A program made the translations under genes and the position numbers. From NCBI GenBank assembly GCA_019638615.1, contig JAHBTL010000054.1, forward strand, positions 1 through 32,930: a stretch of 32,930 nt of DNA, in the 5' to 3' direction. Source of the stretch: Chitinophagaceae bacterium (GTDB taxonomy: Bacteria > Bacteroidota > Bacteroidia > Chitinophagales > Chitinophagaceae). Shown piece by piece: positions 23,420-31,098 of this stretch; position 1 is the stretch's first letter, and the number at the start of each line of letters is the position of its first letter. The notes under the pieces are model-generated. The model did no database searches. It saw only the letters and a program-made list of their open reading frames with translations, and was not told the DNA's origin.

Positions 23420-25540
23420 ATGAAAAAATACACGTGTCCCATGCACCCGCAGGTGCTAAAAGACGAACCAGGCAAATGCCCGCTTTGTGGCATGGCACTG
23501 GTTCCCGTTGGCGGTAGCTCAGTTTCTCATGTACAAAAATCAGGACATGGGCATTCCGGGCATTCTCAACATGGCCATGCTGACGAAAACTTTAATAAAC
23601 ATGAGGGACATCATACAGGTGATTTCCTCACTCGTTTTTGGATAAGCCTTGTCATTACAATCCCTATACTGCTCCTGTCGCACATGATACAGCAATGGTT
23701 AGGTTTCTCGCTTGCTTTCAATGGCGATAAATATGTGTTGCTGGCATTGGGTACGGTGATTTATTGCTATGGAGGCTTACCATTCCTAAAGGGAATGATT
23801 GGCGAGGTGAAAGCCAAAGCCATAGGGATGATGACACTTGTTGCTATCGCCATATCCGTAGCCTATGTCTATTCCGTAGCCGTTGTATTTGGCTTGCAGG
23901 GTATGGATTTCTTTTGGGAACTGGCAACCCTAATTGACATCATGCTGTTAGGGCATTGGCTGGAAATGCGTTCCCAAATGGCTGCTTCACGGGCATTACA
24001 GTCATTGGTAGCGTTACTGCCCAACGATGTTACCGTGGAACGAGGCGGAGAAGCTGTAAAGATAAAGCTAGAAGACCTGCAAAGCGGTGAAACGGCTATC
24101 ATAAAACCGGGTGAAAAAATTCCAGCCGACGGATTGGTTCTGGATGGGCTTTCATATATCAACGAGAGTATGCTTACCGGAGAAAGTGTTCCCGTAAAAA
24201 AGGAAAAGGACGGAAAGGTCATCGCAGGCTCTATCAATGGTGATGGTGCGCTGAAAGTTAAGGTAACAGCCGTTGGAAAAGACAGCTACCTGAACAGGGT
24301 TATCAATCTTGTGCAGGAGGCACAAGCTACTAAGTCCAATACGCAAAACCTTGCGGACAAAGTTGCCAAATGGCTCACCTTTATTGCCATTGCCGTGGGC
24401 ATAGGCACATTTGCCTATTGGTATGCAAGCAGTGGAGATATTGCCTTTGCGCTTGAAAGAATGGTGACGGTAATGGTAACGGCCTGCCCGCACGCATTGG
24501 GCGTGGCTATCCCGTTGGTAGTCGCCATTTCCACAACGCTTTCGGCGACCAATGGCCTGCTCATCCGCAACCGTACGGCATTTGAAACCACCCGAAAACT
24601 TTCCACTGTCATTTTTGATAAGACCGGAACGCTCACCAAAGGTTCCCATGCCGTAGAAAAGGTTATACCGTTAACAGACGAATATAATGCCGATGAGGTT
24701 ATCCAGTATGCTGCCGCAGTACAGCAAAATTCGGAACACCATATCGCCAAAGGCATTATGGCTGCATTGAAAGAAAAGAGCCTTGCCTTATGGAAGTCTG
24801 AAAACTTCAGCTATATGCAGGGCATAGGTGTTAAAGGTGTTGTGAACGGGAAAAATGTCGTAGCTGGCGGCCCGAATTATTTCACCGAAAACCACCTTTC
24901 CCTGCCTGAAATTCCAAACGAAATCAATCAGGAAGCAGAAACGGTCAACTTTGTCCTCATTGATGACCGGGTAATCGGCCTCATTACTTTGGCAGACAGC
25001 ATCCGTGAGGGGTCGGCACAGGCGATTGAGGAACTCAAAAAAATGGGCATCAAGTCCTTTCTGCTCACCGGGGACAACGACAGGATTGCTGCTGCCGTAG
25101 CCGGAAAATTGGGTATGGACGGGTATTTGGCTAATGTGCTTCCGCACAACAAGCAGGAGAAAGTAAAGGAGTTTCAGGCAAAAGGCGAAATCGTAGCAAT
25201 GACTGGTGATGGTGTAAATGATGCACCTGCACTGGCACAGGCAGATGTGGGCATTGCCGTGGGTTCCGGTACGGACGTGGCTGCCGAAACAGCGGATATC
25301 ATATTGGTAGACAGCGACCCGAGGGATGTGGTCAAACTGATTGACTTCGGCAAACTTACCTACAAAAAGATGGTACAGAACCTGATATGGGCGGTTGGCT
25401 ACAACGTGGTGGCAATACCGCTTGCGGCAGGCGTACTCTATCCGAATTTTGTTTTAAGTCCCGCTATGGGTGCTGTGCTGATGAGTGTAAGCACCATTGT
25501 AGTGGCTATTAACGCAAGTTTATTAAAAATCAAAAAATAA
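23420..25540 (+). CDS. copB: P1B-type copper ATPase with CPH motif (CopB-like)
   Basis: This 706-residue P-type ATPase has the CopB-subgroup transmembrane motif CPH (Cys356-Pro-His358, TACPHALGVAIPLV) in place of CPC. The N-terminus is a heavy-metal-binding zinc-ribbon-like unit (CPMHPQVLKDEPGKCPLCGM, residues 5-24), followed by a His/Gly-rich stretch (GHGHSGHSQHGHADENF). Asp400 in DKTGTLTKG is phosphorylated; SEHHIAKG replaces the usual SEHP at the nucleotide-site region, which is normal in this subgroup. GDGVNDAPALAQADVG forms the hinge. CopB-type pumps are associated with Cu(II) or Cu(I) export at the inner membrane. Paired with CopA, it gives two copper pumps in one module. Confidence 0.92.
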   Translation: MKKYTCPMHPQVLKDEPGKCPLCGMALVPVGGSSVSHVQKSGHGHSGHSQHGHADENFNKHEGHHTGDFLTRFWISLVITIPILLLSHMIQQWLGFSLAFNGDKYVLLALGTVIYCYGGLPFLKGMIGEVKAKAIGMMTLVAIAISVAYVYSVAVVFGLQGMDFFWELATLIDIMLLGHWLEMRSQMAASRALQSLVALLPNDVTVERGGEAVKIKLEDLQSGETAIIKPGEKIPADGLVLDGLSYINESMLTGESVPVKKEKDGKVIAGSINGDGALKVKVTAVGKDSYLNRVINLVQEAQATKSNTQNLADKVAKWLTFIAIAVGIGTFAYWYASSGDIAFALERMVTVMVTACPHALGVAIPLVVAISTTLSATNGLLIRNRTAFETTRKLSTVIFDKTGTLTKGSHAVEKVIPLTDEYNADEVIQYAAAVQQNSEHHIAKGIMAALKEKSLALWKSENFSYMQGIGVKGVVNGKNVVAGGPNYFTENHLSLPEIPNEINQEAETVNFVLIDDRVIGLITLADSIREGSAQAIEELKKMGIKSFLLTGDNDRIAAAVAGKLGMDGYLANVLPHNKQEKVKEFQAKGEIVAMTGDGVNDAPALAQADVGIAVGSGTDVAAETADIILVDSDPRDVVKLIDFGKLTYKKMVQNLIWAVGYNVVAIPLAAGVLYPNFVLSPAMGAVLMSVSTIVVAINASLLKIKK

Positions 25541-25546
25541 ATAAAA

Positions 25547-26212
25547 ATGAAAAATCTAACATTATCAATCATTGCTGTTATCATGGCATTTGTAACAGTA
25601 TCATGCAATCAGGCATCCAACAAAAACGAGCAGTCTTCAAGTGATACTGCTGTTGTATCACAAGAACAGTCAGCTTCCCAACCAAAAGAGGATGATACGA
25701 TAGCTGCGCCCGTTGTGAGTGAAACTCCGAGCGGTCAGGAAGCAAAAGCAACAGGAAAAGAAGAAGCAAAAAACTTTTCTATTGCGCCCATAGTTACCGA
25801 TTATCTATCATTAAAGAACGCACTTGCTTCAGATAATGACAAAGCTGCCGCCAATGCAGGAAAAAAGCTGTTGGGTACTTTGAATAAGGTGGATATGAAA
25901 ACTATTCCAGCCGATAAGCATAAAGAGTTTATGGAAATTTTTGAAAGTGCAAAAGAAAATGCCGAGCACATTGGCGAAAATGCTGGGAAGATAGACCACC
26001 AAAGAGAACATTTAGCGTCGCTTAGCGAAGATTTGAAAGACCTGGTTAGTTTGTTCGGCACATCACAAACATTGTATCAAGACCATTGCCCGATGTTCAA
26101 TGACGGGAAAGGAGCTGTTTGGTTCAGCGAAAGCAAAGAAATCAAAAATCCTTACTACGGTTCAAAAATGATTAGCTGCGGTAAGGTACAGCAAACAATT
26201 AACGGTAAATAA
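25547..26212 (+). CDS. DUF3347 lipoprotein
   Basis: This 221-residue lipoprotein has a signal ending VTVSC (Cys20), a Ser/Glu/Gln-rich linker (about residues 21-75), and a DUF3347 domain (about 80-221) with YQDHCPMFNDGKGAVWF and NPYYGSKMISCG. The C-terminal block repeats that of the HMA-DUF3347 protein almost residue for residue, showing that the two share a domain but not the N-terminal HMA. It begins 6 bp after the CopB-type ATPase gene. A periplasmic copper-binding role is inferred from the family and the neighbours. Confidence 0.87.
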   Translation: MKNLTLSIIAVIMAFVTVSCNQASNKNEQSSSDTAVVSQEQSASQPKEDDTIAAPVVSETPSGQEAKATGKEEAKNFSIAPIVTDYLSLKNALASDNDKAAANAGKKLLGTLNKVDMKTIPADKHKEFMEIFESAKENAEHIGENAGKIDHQREHLASLSEDLKDLVSLFGTSQTLYQDHCPMFNDGKGAVWFSESKEIKNPYYGSKMISCGKVQQTINGK

Positions 26213-26222
26213 ATTTAGGGTT

Positions 26223-26744
26223 ATGGAAAATATGCAGAACAACCACCATACAGGTCATGCTTCACATGGTGCGCACAATTCAAGCCATGCTTCAGCCATG
26301 TACAAACGCTTTGCGATTATGGCTGTCGTAATGTTCGGTGCAATGTATTTTATTATGTACGCTATGATAGACGGGTTGCGCAACCTTATACCCAATATCA
26401 ACAATTTGTATATGACCCTGCTGATGACTTCGGCAATGTTGCTTATCGAATTAGTGGTAATGAAAGTGATGTACGCTAACAGGAAAATGAACTGGATGAT
26501 AGCCATATTTTCAGTCGCCGTTGGCATCTTTTCATGGTTTGGTATAAGGGAGCAAATCAATGTGGGGGACAAACAATTTGTAAAAGGTATGATACCCCAT
26601 CACGCAGCAGCAATATTGATGTCCGAAAAGGCAAAGCTGACCGACCCGGAACTGATACAGTTGCAAAAAAACATACTTGAAACCCAAGCGGAAGAAATTG
26701 AATTGATGAAGCGCAAGCTGAAAGAGTTTGAAGAAAGTAAATAA
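26223..26744 (+). CDS. Membrane-anchored DUF305 protein
   Basis: This 173-residue protein has a His-rich N-terminus (NNHHTGHASHGAHNSSHAS), three membrane helices (about residues 27-50, 58-82 and 87-105), and a short DUF305-type C-terminal region. That region has FVKGMIPHHAAAILMSEKA (about 119-137) and a Glu/Lys-rich helix with EEIELMKR. DUF305 proteins contain a ferritin-like four-helix fold and the MIPHH metal-binding motif, and they occur frequently in copper and silver resistance clusters. It lies 10 bp after the DUF3347 lipoprotein gene. Its biochemical function is not known. Confidence 0.85.
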   Translation: MENMQNNHHTGHASHGAHNSSHASAMYKRFAIMAVVMFGAMYFIMYAMIDGLRNLIPNINNLYMTLLMTSAMLLIELVVMKVMYANRKMNWMIAIFSVAVGIFSWFGIREQINVGDKQFVKGMIPHHAAAILMSEKAKLTDPELIQLQKNILETQAEEIELMKRKLKEFEESK

Positions 26745-26769
26745 TAAAATTTCAAAAAATAGTTTTAAC

Positions 26770-27189
26770 ATGAGCAAAATAATAATTTGCTTTATTTCCT
26801 CTTTAACTCTGCTATTCACCGCTTGCGGGCAGACAGGGTCAAATAAGGATGAAGCGGCACAGCATCATTCGCAGGCAACTCCGGCAAGCCACGAACATGA
26901 TGTCCAAATAGGCGAATTGGTGCCATTGGATGAAGTCTGCATGGTAAATGATGCCTATATGGGCAAAAAGCAGTTTGAAGTAAAATTTGATGGTAAAACC
27001 TATTACGGATGTTGCGAAATGTGTAAGGAACGTATTCCAAAAGATGCGACCGTGCGGATGGCGATAGACCCCTATTCCCATAAGCAGGTAGACAAAGCTA
27101 ATGCGGTGATTGCTGTGACAGGAAATAACGGTGAAGTTTCTTATTTTGAAAACAAGGAGAATTATGCCAAGTATGTGAAAAAACAGTAG
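26770..27189 (+). CDS. TRASH/YHS-like metal-binding lipoprotein
   Basis: From the ATG at 26770 this is a 139-residue lipoprotein. A longer in-frame start at 26728 would overlap the previous gene and spoil the signal peptide. The signal ends LLFTAC (Cys19). A His-rich segment (AAQHHSQATPASHEHD) follows. The C-terminal domain reads DEVCMVNDAYMGKKQFEVKF then GKTYYGCCEMCKERI, in the style of a YHS/TRASH metal-coordinating fold (Cys, then CC-x-x-C). It is likely a periplasmic copper carrier or sensor partner. It lies 25 bp after the DUF305 gene. Confidence 0.83.
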   Translation: MSKIIICFISSLTLLFTACGQTGSNKDEAAQHHSQATPASHEHDVQIGELVPLDEVCMVNDAYMGKKQFEVKFDGKTYYGCCEMCKERIPKDATVRMAIDPYSHKQVDKANAVIAVTGNNGEVSYFENKENYAKYVKKQ

Positions 27190-27221
27190 ACACAAAAAGA
27201 TGAAGCCACAATAAAATAATT

Positions 27222-27677
27222 ATGACCATAAAGAAGAAAATCATATTGGGGCTGGCTGTCGTCCTGATTGCCATACAGTTCTTTCAGCCCTTACGGAACC
27301 AGGCGGTTGAAGTGCCAGCCACCCATATCGAAAGGGTGTACGCCGTACCCCAAAATGTAAAGGCTATCCTTGTTCAGTCCTGTTATGACTGCCATAGCAA
27401 CAATACCCATTATCCGTGGTACAGCCGTATCCAGCCCGGCGCATGGTACATGGCAGAGCATATAAAAAAGGGGAAAGAGGAACTCAACTTTAGCGAATTT
27501 GGCGACTATTCTGTCCGCAGGCAGCGAAACAAGTTCAGGGCTATGGCCGGGCAGGTTAAGGACGGGGAAATGCCGTTGTCATCATACACACTAATTCATC
27601 GCAATGCAGTATTGTCACCGGAGGATAAGCAGGTTTTGATAGCGTGGTTTAGCACAATGGAAGACAGCATTAAATAA
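27222..27677 (+). CDS. Haem-binding-domain (CxxCH) membrane-anchored protein
   Basis: This 151-residue protein has one N-terminal hydrophobic helix (residues 5-20) and a haem-attachment motif, SCYDCHSNNTHYPWYSRIQP (Cys54-x-x-Cys57-His58). KKGKEELNFSEF and KDGEMPLSSYTLIHRNA follow. This pattern is the Bacteroidota haem-binding domain family, a cytochrome-like single-haem protein facing the periplasm. It directly precedes the multicopper oxidase gene (13 bp), so it may deliver or accept electrons during copper or respiratory oxidation; that pairing is an inference. The start ATG is at 27222. Confidence 0.85.
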   Translation: MTIKKKIILGLAVVLIAIQFFQPLRNQAVEVPATHIERVYAVPQNVKAILVQSCYDCHSNNTHYPWYSRIQPGAWYMAEHIKKGKEELNFSEFGDYSVRRQRNKFRAMAGQVKDGEMPLSSYTLIHRNAVLSPEDKQVLIAWFSTMEDSIK

Positions 27678-27690
27678 AATTTTTCAAATC

Positions 27691-29964
27691 ATGAACAGAT
27701 ATAATAAAATACCTATAAGAATTTTGCAAACAGTGCTGATACTGCTTTGCACGCAAACGCTGTTTGCACAGAGAGTGGTGCATTACGAGCTGTATGTAAA
27801 AGATACGCTTGTCAACTATGCAGGTAAGCAAAAAAGGGCAATTGCCGTAAACGGGCAAATCCCCATGCCCACCCTTACCTTTACCGAGGGCGACACTGCC
27901 GAAATAGTGGTGCACAACCAATTGAAAGAAAGCACATCACTGCACTGGCATGGTGTGTTCCTGCCCAATAAAGAAGACGGTGTGCCCTGGCTTACACAAA
28001 AACCCATCGCACCGGGTACAACCTACACCTACCGTTTTCCGATTATCCAGCATGGCACGCACTGGTATCATTCGCACTCAGGCTTGCAGGAGCAGATAGG
28101 CATGTACGGTAGTTTTATCATGAAGAAAAGAAGCGATGATAAGACATTCAGAAAAGGAATTGATGATTTGCCGACCGTTCCAATTATATTAAGTGAGTGG
28201 ACAAATCTTAACCCCGATAATATCAACCGTATGCTACACAATGCAAATGATTGGGCGGCCATTAAGAAAGGCGCAACACAATCATATGTTGAAGCTATTA
28301 AGGAGGGAAAATTAGGGGTAAAGGTAAAAAACGAGTGGAAGCGGATGCTGGCGATGGATGTCAGTGACGTTTACTATGATAAAATCCTAATAAATGGTAG
28401 CCATAGCACCGATTTGAAAACAATTGATGGTAAAAAGCTAAAAGCAGGCGACAAAGTCAGATTGCGTGTTTCCAATGGAGGGGCGTCTTCATATTTCTGG
28501 CTACGGTATGCTGGAGGAAAAATTACAGTAGTAGCTAATGATGGGAATGATGTTGAGCCTGTAGAGGTGGACAGGTTAATCATTGCCGTTTCTGAAACTT
28601 ACGATATTGTAGTGACTATCCCTCAAGATGGTTTGGCTTACGAGTTCTTAGCAACAACCGAAGACAGGACACAATCTGCGAGTTACTTTATAGGTGATGG
28701 GGTCAAACAGCTTATTTCTCCACTCCCACGATTGAAGTATTTCGAGGGGATGAAGATGATGAACGATATGATGAAAATGAATGGCGATTTGAACGATATG
28801 GGCATGAAGATGAGCCTTAACCAAATGGACATGAATGTAGTGATGTATCCCGAAATTACCGGAGATGCAACAAAAAAAGCAGACCACAGTAAGCATGAGG
28901 GTATGGATATGGATAACGACGCTAACCGTTACAACGCTAATGCCTTGGGAGACATCAAAACATTAAATTATGCTATGTTGCAATCACCTTATAACACCTC
29001 TCTTCCAAATGATGCGCCTGTAAAAGAGTTGAAATTCACACTTACTGGCAACATGAACCGCTATGTATGGAGCATGGATAATAAAATACTTTCGGAAACT
29101 GACAAAATACCTGTAAAAAAAGGAGAAATTCTACGGATTACCATTTATAATAATTCAATGATGCGGCATCCAATGCATCTTCACGGATTTGATTTCAGGG
29201 TGATAAACGGAAAAGGCGAAAAATCGCCGCTTAAAAATGTGTTGGATATCATGCCTATGGAAACAGATACCATTGAGTTTTTAGCAAATGAGGAAGGTGA
29301 TTGGTTCTTTCATTGCCATATATTATATCACATGATGGCGGGAATGAACAGGGTCTTTGAAGTTGGAGACTACAATAACCCCTATCTACCCGACAAGGCA
29401 AAAGCCTATAAAGAATTGCAAAGAGAAAGTAATATGCCTCATTTTATGGCACAAAACGATTTTGCAACCAATGGTAATGATGGAGAAGCTATGCTAATGA
29501 ATGCACGCTACCAATTAGGAACAGAATGGCGTTTAGGCTATAATAGTATGCACGGTTATGAAGTAGAAACCCATTTAGGTAGATACATTGGAAAGATGCA
29601 ATGGTTCATGCCCTTTGTAGGTTTTGATTACCGCTACCGTAAAATGGGAGAAGATGAACACGAAAAGAACATATTTGGACAAACCAACAAGAAAGACACC
29701 CGCAGGGCGTTCAGTTTAGGGTTTATGTATACGTTACCTATGCTGGTCAATTTTCAGGCAGAAGTATATCATGATGGAATTGTGAGATTGCAGTTAATGC
29801 GTGAAGATATACCAATTTCAAAAAGACTAAGAGGTGGTTTTATGGTGAATACCGACTTAGAGTATATGGGAGAACTTAGGTATATCATTAATAAGAATAT
29901 AGGTATACGTACCCACTATGATAGCGATATGGGCTTTGGTGTGGGGCTGGCATTGACTTATTAA
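27691..29964 (+). CDS. Multicopper oxidase fused to a CopB/PcoB-like outer-membrane barrel
   Basis: This 757-residue exported protein (signal peptide about residues 1-26, ending TLFAQ) has a full set of multicopper oxidase motifs. These are HWHG (His85, His87), HWYHSH (His124-His129), HPMHLHG (His493-His498) and HCHILYHMMAGM (His541-Met552), the last with the type 1 copper Cys542, His547 and Met552. A Met-rich loop (about residues 350-385, with MMNDMMKMNGDLNDMGMKM) fits Cu(I) oxidases of the CopA/PcoA type. From about residue 600 the chain changes to alternating aromatic strands typical of a CopB/PcoB outer-membrane domain (WRLGYNSMHGYEVETHLGRY to the end LALTY). The protein thus joins two functions that are separate genes in pco/cop systems. 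It is the last gene of the copper module. Confidence 0.9.
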   Translation: MNRYNKIPIRILQTVLILLCTQTLFAQRVVHYELYVKDTLVNYAGKQKRAIAVNGQIPMPTLTFTEGDTAEIVVHNQLKESTSLHWHGVFLPNKEDGVPWLTQKPIAPGTTYTYRFPIIQHGTHWYHSHSGLQEQIGMYGSFIMKKRSDDKTFRKGIDDLPTVPIILSEWTNLNPDNINRMLHNANDWAAIKKGATQSYVEAIKEGKLGVKVKNEWKRMLAMDVSDVYYDKILINGSHSTDLKTIDGKKLKAGDKVRLRVSNGGASSYFWLRYAGGKITVVANDGNDVEPVEVDRLIIAVSETYDIVVTIPQDGLAYEFLATTEDRTQSASYFIGDGVKQLISPLPRLKYFEGMKMMNDMMKMNGDLNDMGMKMSLNQMDMNVVMYPEITGDATKKADHSKHEGMDMDNDANRYNANALGDIKTLNYAMLQSPYNTSLPNDAPVKELKFTLTGNMNRYVWSMDNKILSETDKIPVKKGEILRITIYNNSMMRHPMHLHGFDFRVINGKGEKSPLKNVLDIMPMETDTIEFLANEEGDWFFHCHILYHMMAGMNRVFEVGDYNNPYLPDKAKAYKELQRESNMPHFMAQNDFATNGNDGEAMLMNARYQLGTEWRLGYNSMHGYEVETHLGRYIGKMQWFMPFVGFDYRYRKMGEDEHEKNIFGQTNKKDTRRAFSLGFMYTLPMLVNFQAEVYHDGIVRLQLMREDIPISKRLRGGFMVNTDLEYMGELRYIINKNIGIRTHYDSDMGFGVGLALTY

Positions 29965-29976
29965 AATTAAATAACT

Positions 29977-30077
29977 AAGGGTTGTAAACTGCATAACCGT
30001 AAAAAAATATCGGTAAAAAAAAGGAGGTGATGCAGGTGTAATTCGCAAAGACTAACCTGCATCATACTACAACCCTT
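29977..30077. repeat. Nested inverted repeats after the oxidase gene
   Basis: The outer arms are AAGGGTTGTA (29977-29986) and TACAACCCTT (30068-30077), both perfect. The inner arms are TGATGCAGGT (30028-30037) and ACCTGCATCA (30055-30064), also perfect, with a 17-nt loop. A purine-rich AAAGGAGGTGA sits at the base of the inner stem. The structure starts 12 bp after the multicopper oxidase stop. It could be a terminator, a small structured RNA, or a mobile-element scar; the sequence does not decide. Confidence 0.6.
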
Positions 30078-30159
30078 TAAAGTATGCAACAAAAATCTAT
30101 CTATCGTTCCATCATCAATACGGTAGAGGTTGAATTTTTTTAAGCAGTAATTGCATCAT

Positions 30160-30184
30160 AAGCTAATACGAACAGTGTTAGCTT
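30160..30184 (+). terminator. Terminator-like hairpin before rteC copy 2
   Basis: AAGCTAATAC (30160-30169) pairs with GTGTTAGCTT (30175-30184), with one mismatch (T opposite G), around a GAACA loop, and TT follows. It fits an intrinsic terminator or attenuator and lies 32 bp before the rteC start. Confidence 0.5.
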
Positions 30185-30216
30185 TTCTGTATTAACCAAT
30201 AATATATTACATCAAA

Positions 30217-31098
30217 ATGAAGCGAATGGATAAATTTTACAATGAAACATATCTTAAATTGGAAACTGCAATCCAGGAACTGGAGATTGAAACCGACTGC
30301 CCCATAAAAAGAATTGAAGCCGTTATACACCATATCATACAAAGCCTTGCCGACTTAAAGGACTTTGTACTGAAAAATGACTTTAAGAATATGGAAGAAG
30401 AAATCCATTTTTTCAAGTATCAGAAACCTGTTATTGTTTCAAAGCTCATCTACTACAATGCCATCTATAAAATCGAAACAAGAAGACCCTACGGGAACAA
30501 GCGTACCAAGAAATATTTTACCAAAGAACTGAAAAAGCTAAAAAGGTTCTTTGAAAACAACCTTGATTTTTACAAGTATTACCGCAGCAATAATTCTTTC
30601 GTTGACGAAAAATTCTTTGTGCGTGGCAAGCACGATATAAGGCTGTGGTTAGACACATTTTATTTTGAAGCAGACCATCGTTTTTCTACTTCACACGATT
30701 ATAAGGTTGCCAAGATTATTGCCAATGACCTGATACAAGTTTATTTGGAAGACAGGCTCAATAACATCAATGTGAAAAGGGGTTCGGACAATTCATTGAA
30801 ATGGACGGCAAGCAAAACGGCACTGACTGAACTCATATATGCACTGTACTCCCACGGTGTATTTAACAATGGGAATACAGATATAAAATTGATTGCTAAA
30901 GCATTTGAAGATGCCTTTAATATTGAATTGGGCGATTTTTACCATACGTTTATGGAACTGAAAGCCCGTAAGATAAACCGAACCAAATTCCTTGACAGCC
31001 TGTGTGAAGCCCTAATAAAAAAAAATGGACGAAAAGGACGAAAAGTAACGACTATTATAATACGCCACGAGGTGAATGAACGCCTTTTGTCCGTATAA
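30217..31098 (+). CDS. rteC: RteC-family regulator, copy 2, with frameshifted C-terminus
   Basis: This 293-residue second RteC protein is nearly identical to copy 1 from residue 67 to 269 (30415-31023 in DNA). Copy 1 begins at MDKFYNET, which corresponds to an ATG at 30226, so that is an equally good start. After KK at 31023 a run of nine A (31017-31025) shifts the frame: copy 1 continues MDEQDEKQ and stops, whereas here the reading continues for about 23 residues into the opposing gene. With eight A the sequence would read MDEKDEK and stop at 31046-31048. The tail here is therefore probably a recent frameshift or a sequencing error, and the original C-terminus is intact in the other frame. 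RteC regulates element excision in CTnDOT. Confidence 0.85.
   Translation: MKRMDKFYNETYLKLETAIQELEIETDCPIKRIEAVIHHIIQSLADLKDFVLKNDFKNMEEEIHFFKYQKPVIVSKLIYYNAIYKIETRRPYGNKRTKKYFTKELKKLKRFFENNLDFYKYYRSNNSFVDEKFFVRGKHDIRLWLDTFYFEADHRFSTSHDYKVAKIIANDLIQVYLEDRLNNINVKRGSDNSLKWTASKTALTELIYALYSHGVFNNGNTDIKLIAKAFEDAFNIELGDFYHTFMELKARKINRTKFLDSLCEALIKKNGRKGRKVTTIIIRHEVNERLLSV
30415..31023 (+). repeat. Direct repeat: conserved block of rteC (copy 2)
   Basis: This is the partner of 17358-17966: same orientation, same length and no indels. It forms the right-hand boundary of the copper module. The abrupt fall in similarity upstream (first 63 residues about 63% identical) suggests recombination or gene conversion inside the gene. 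Confidence 0.85.
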
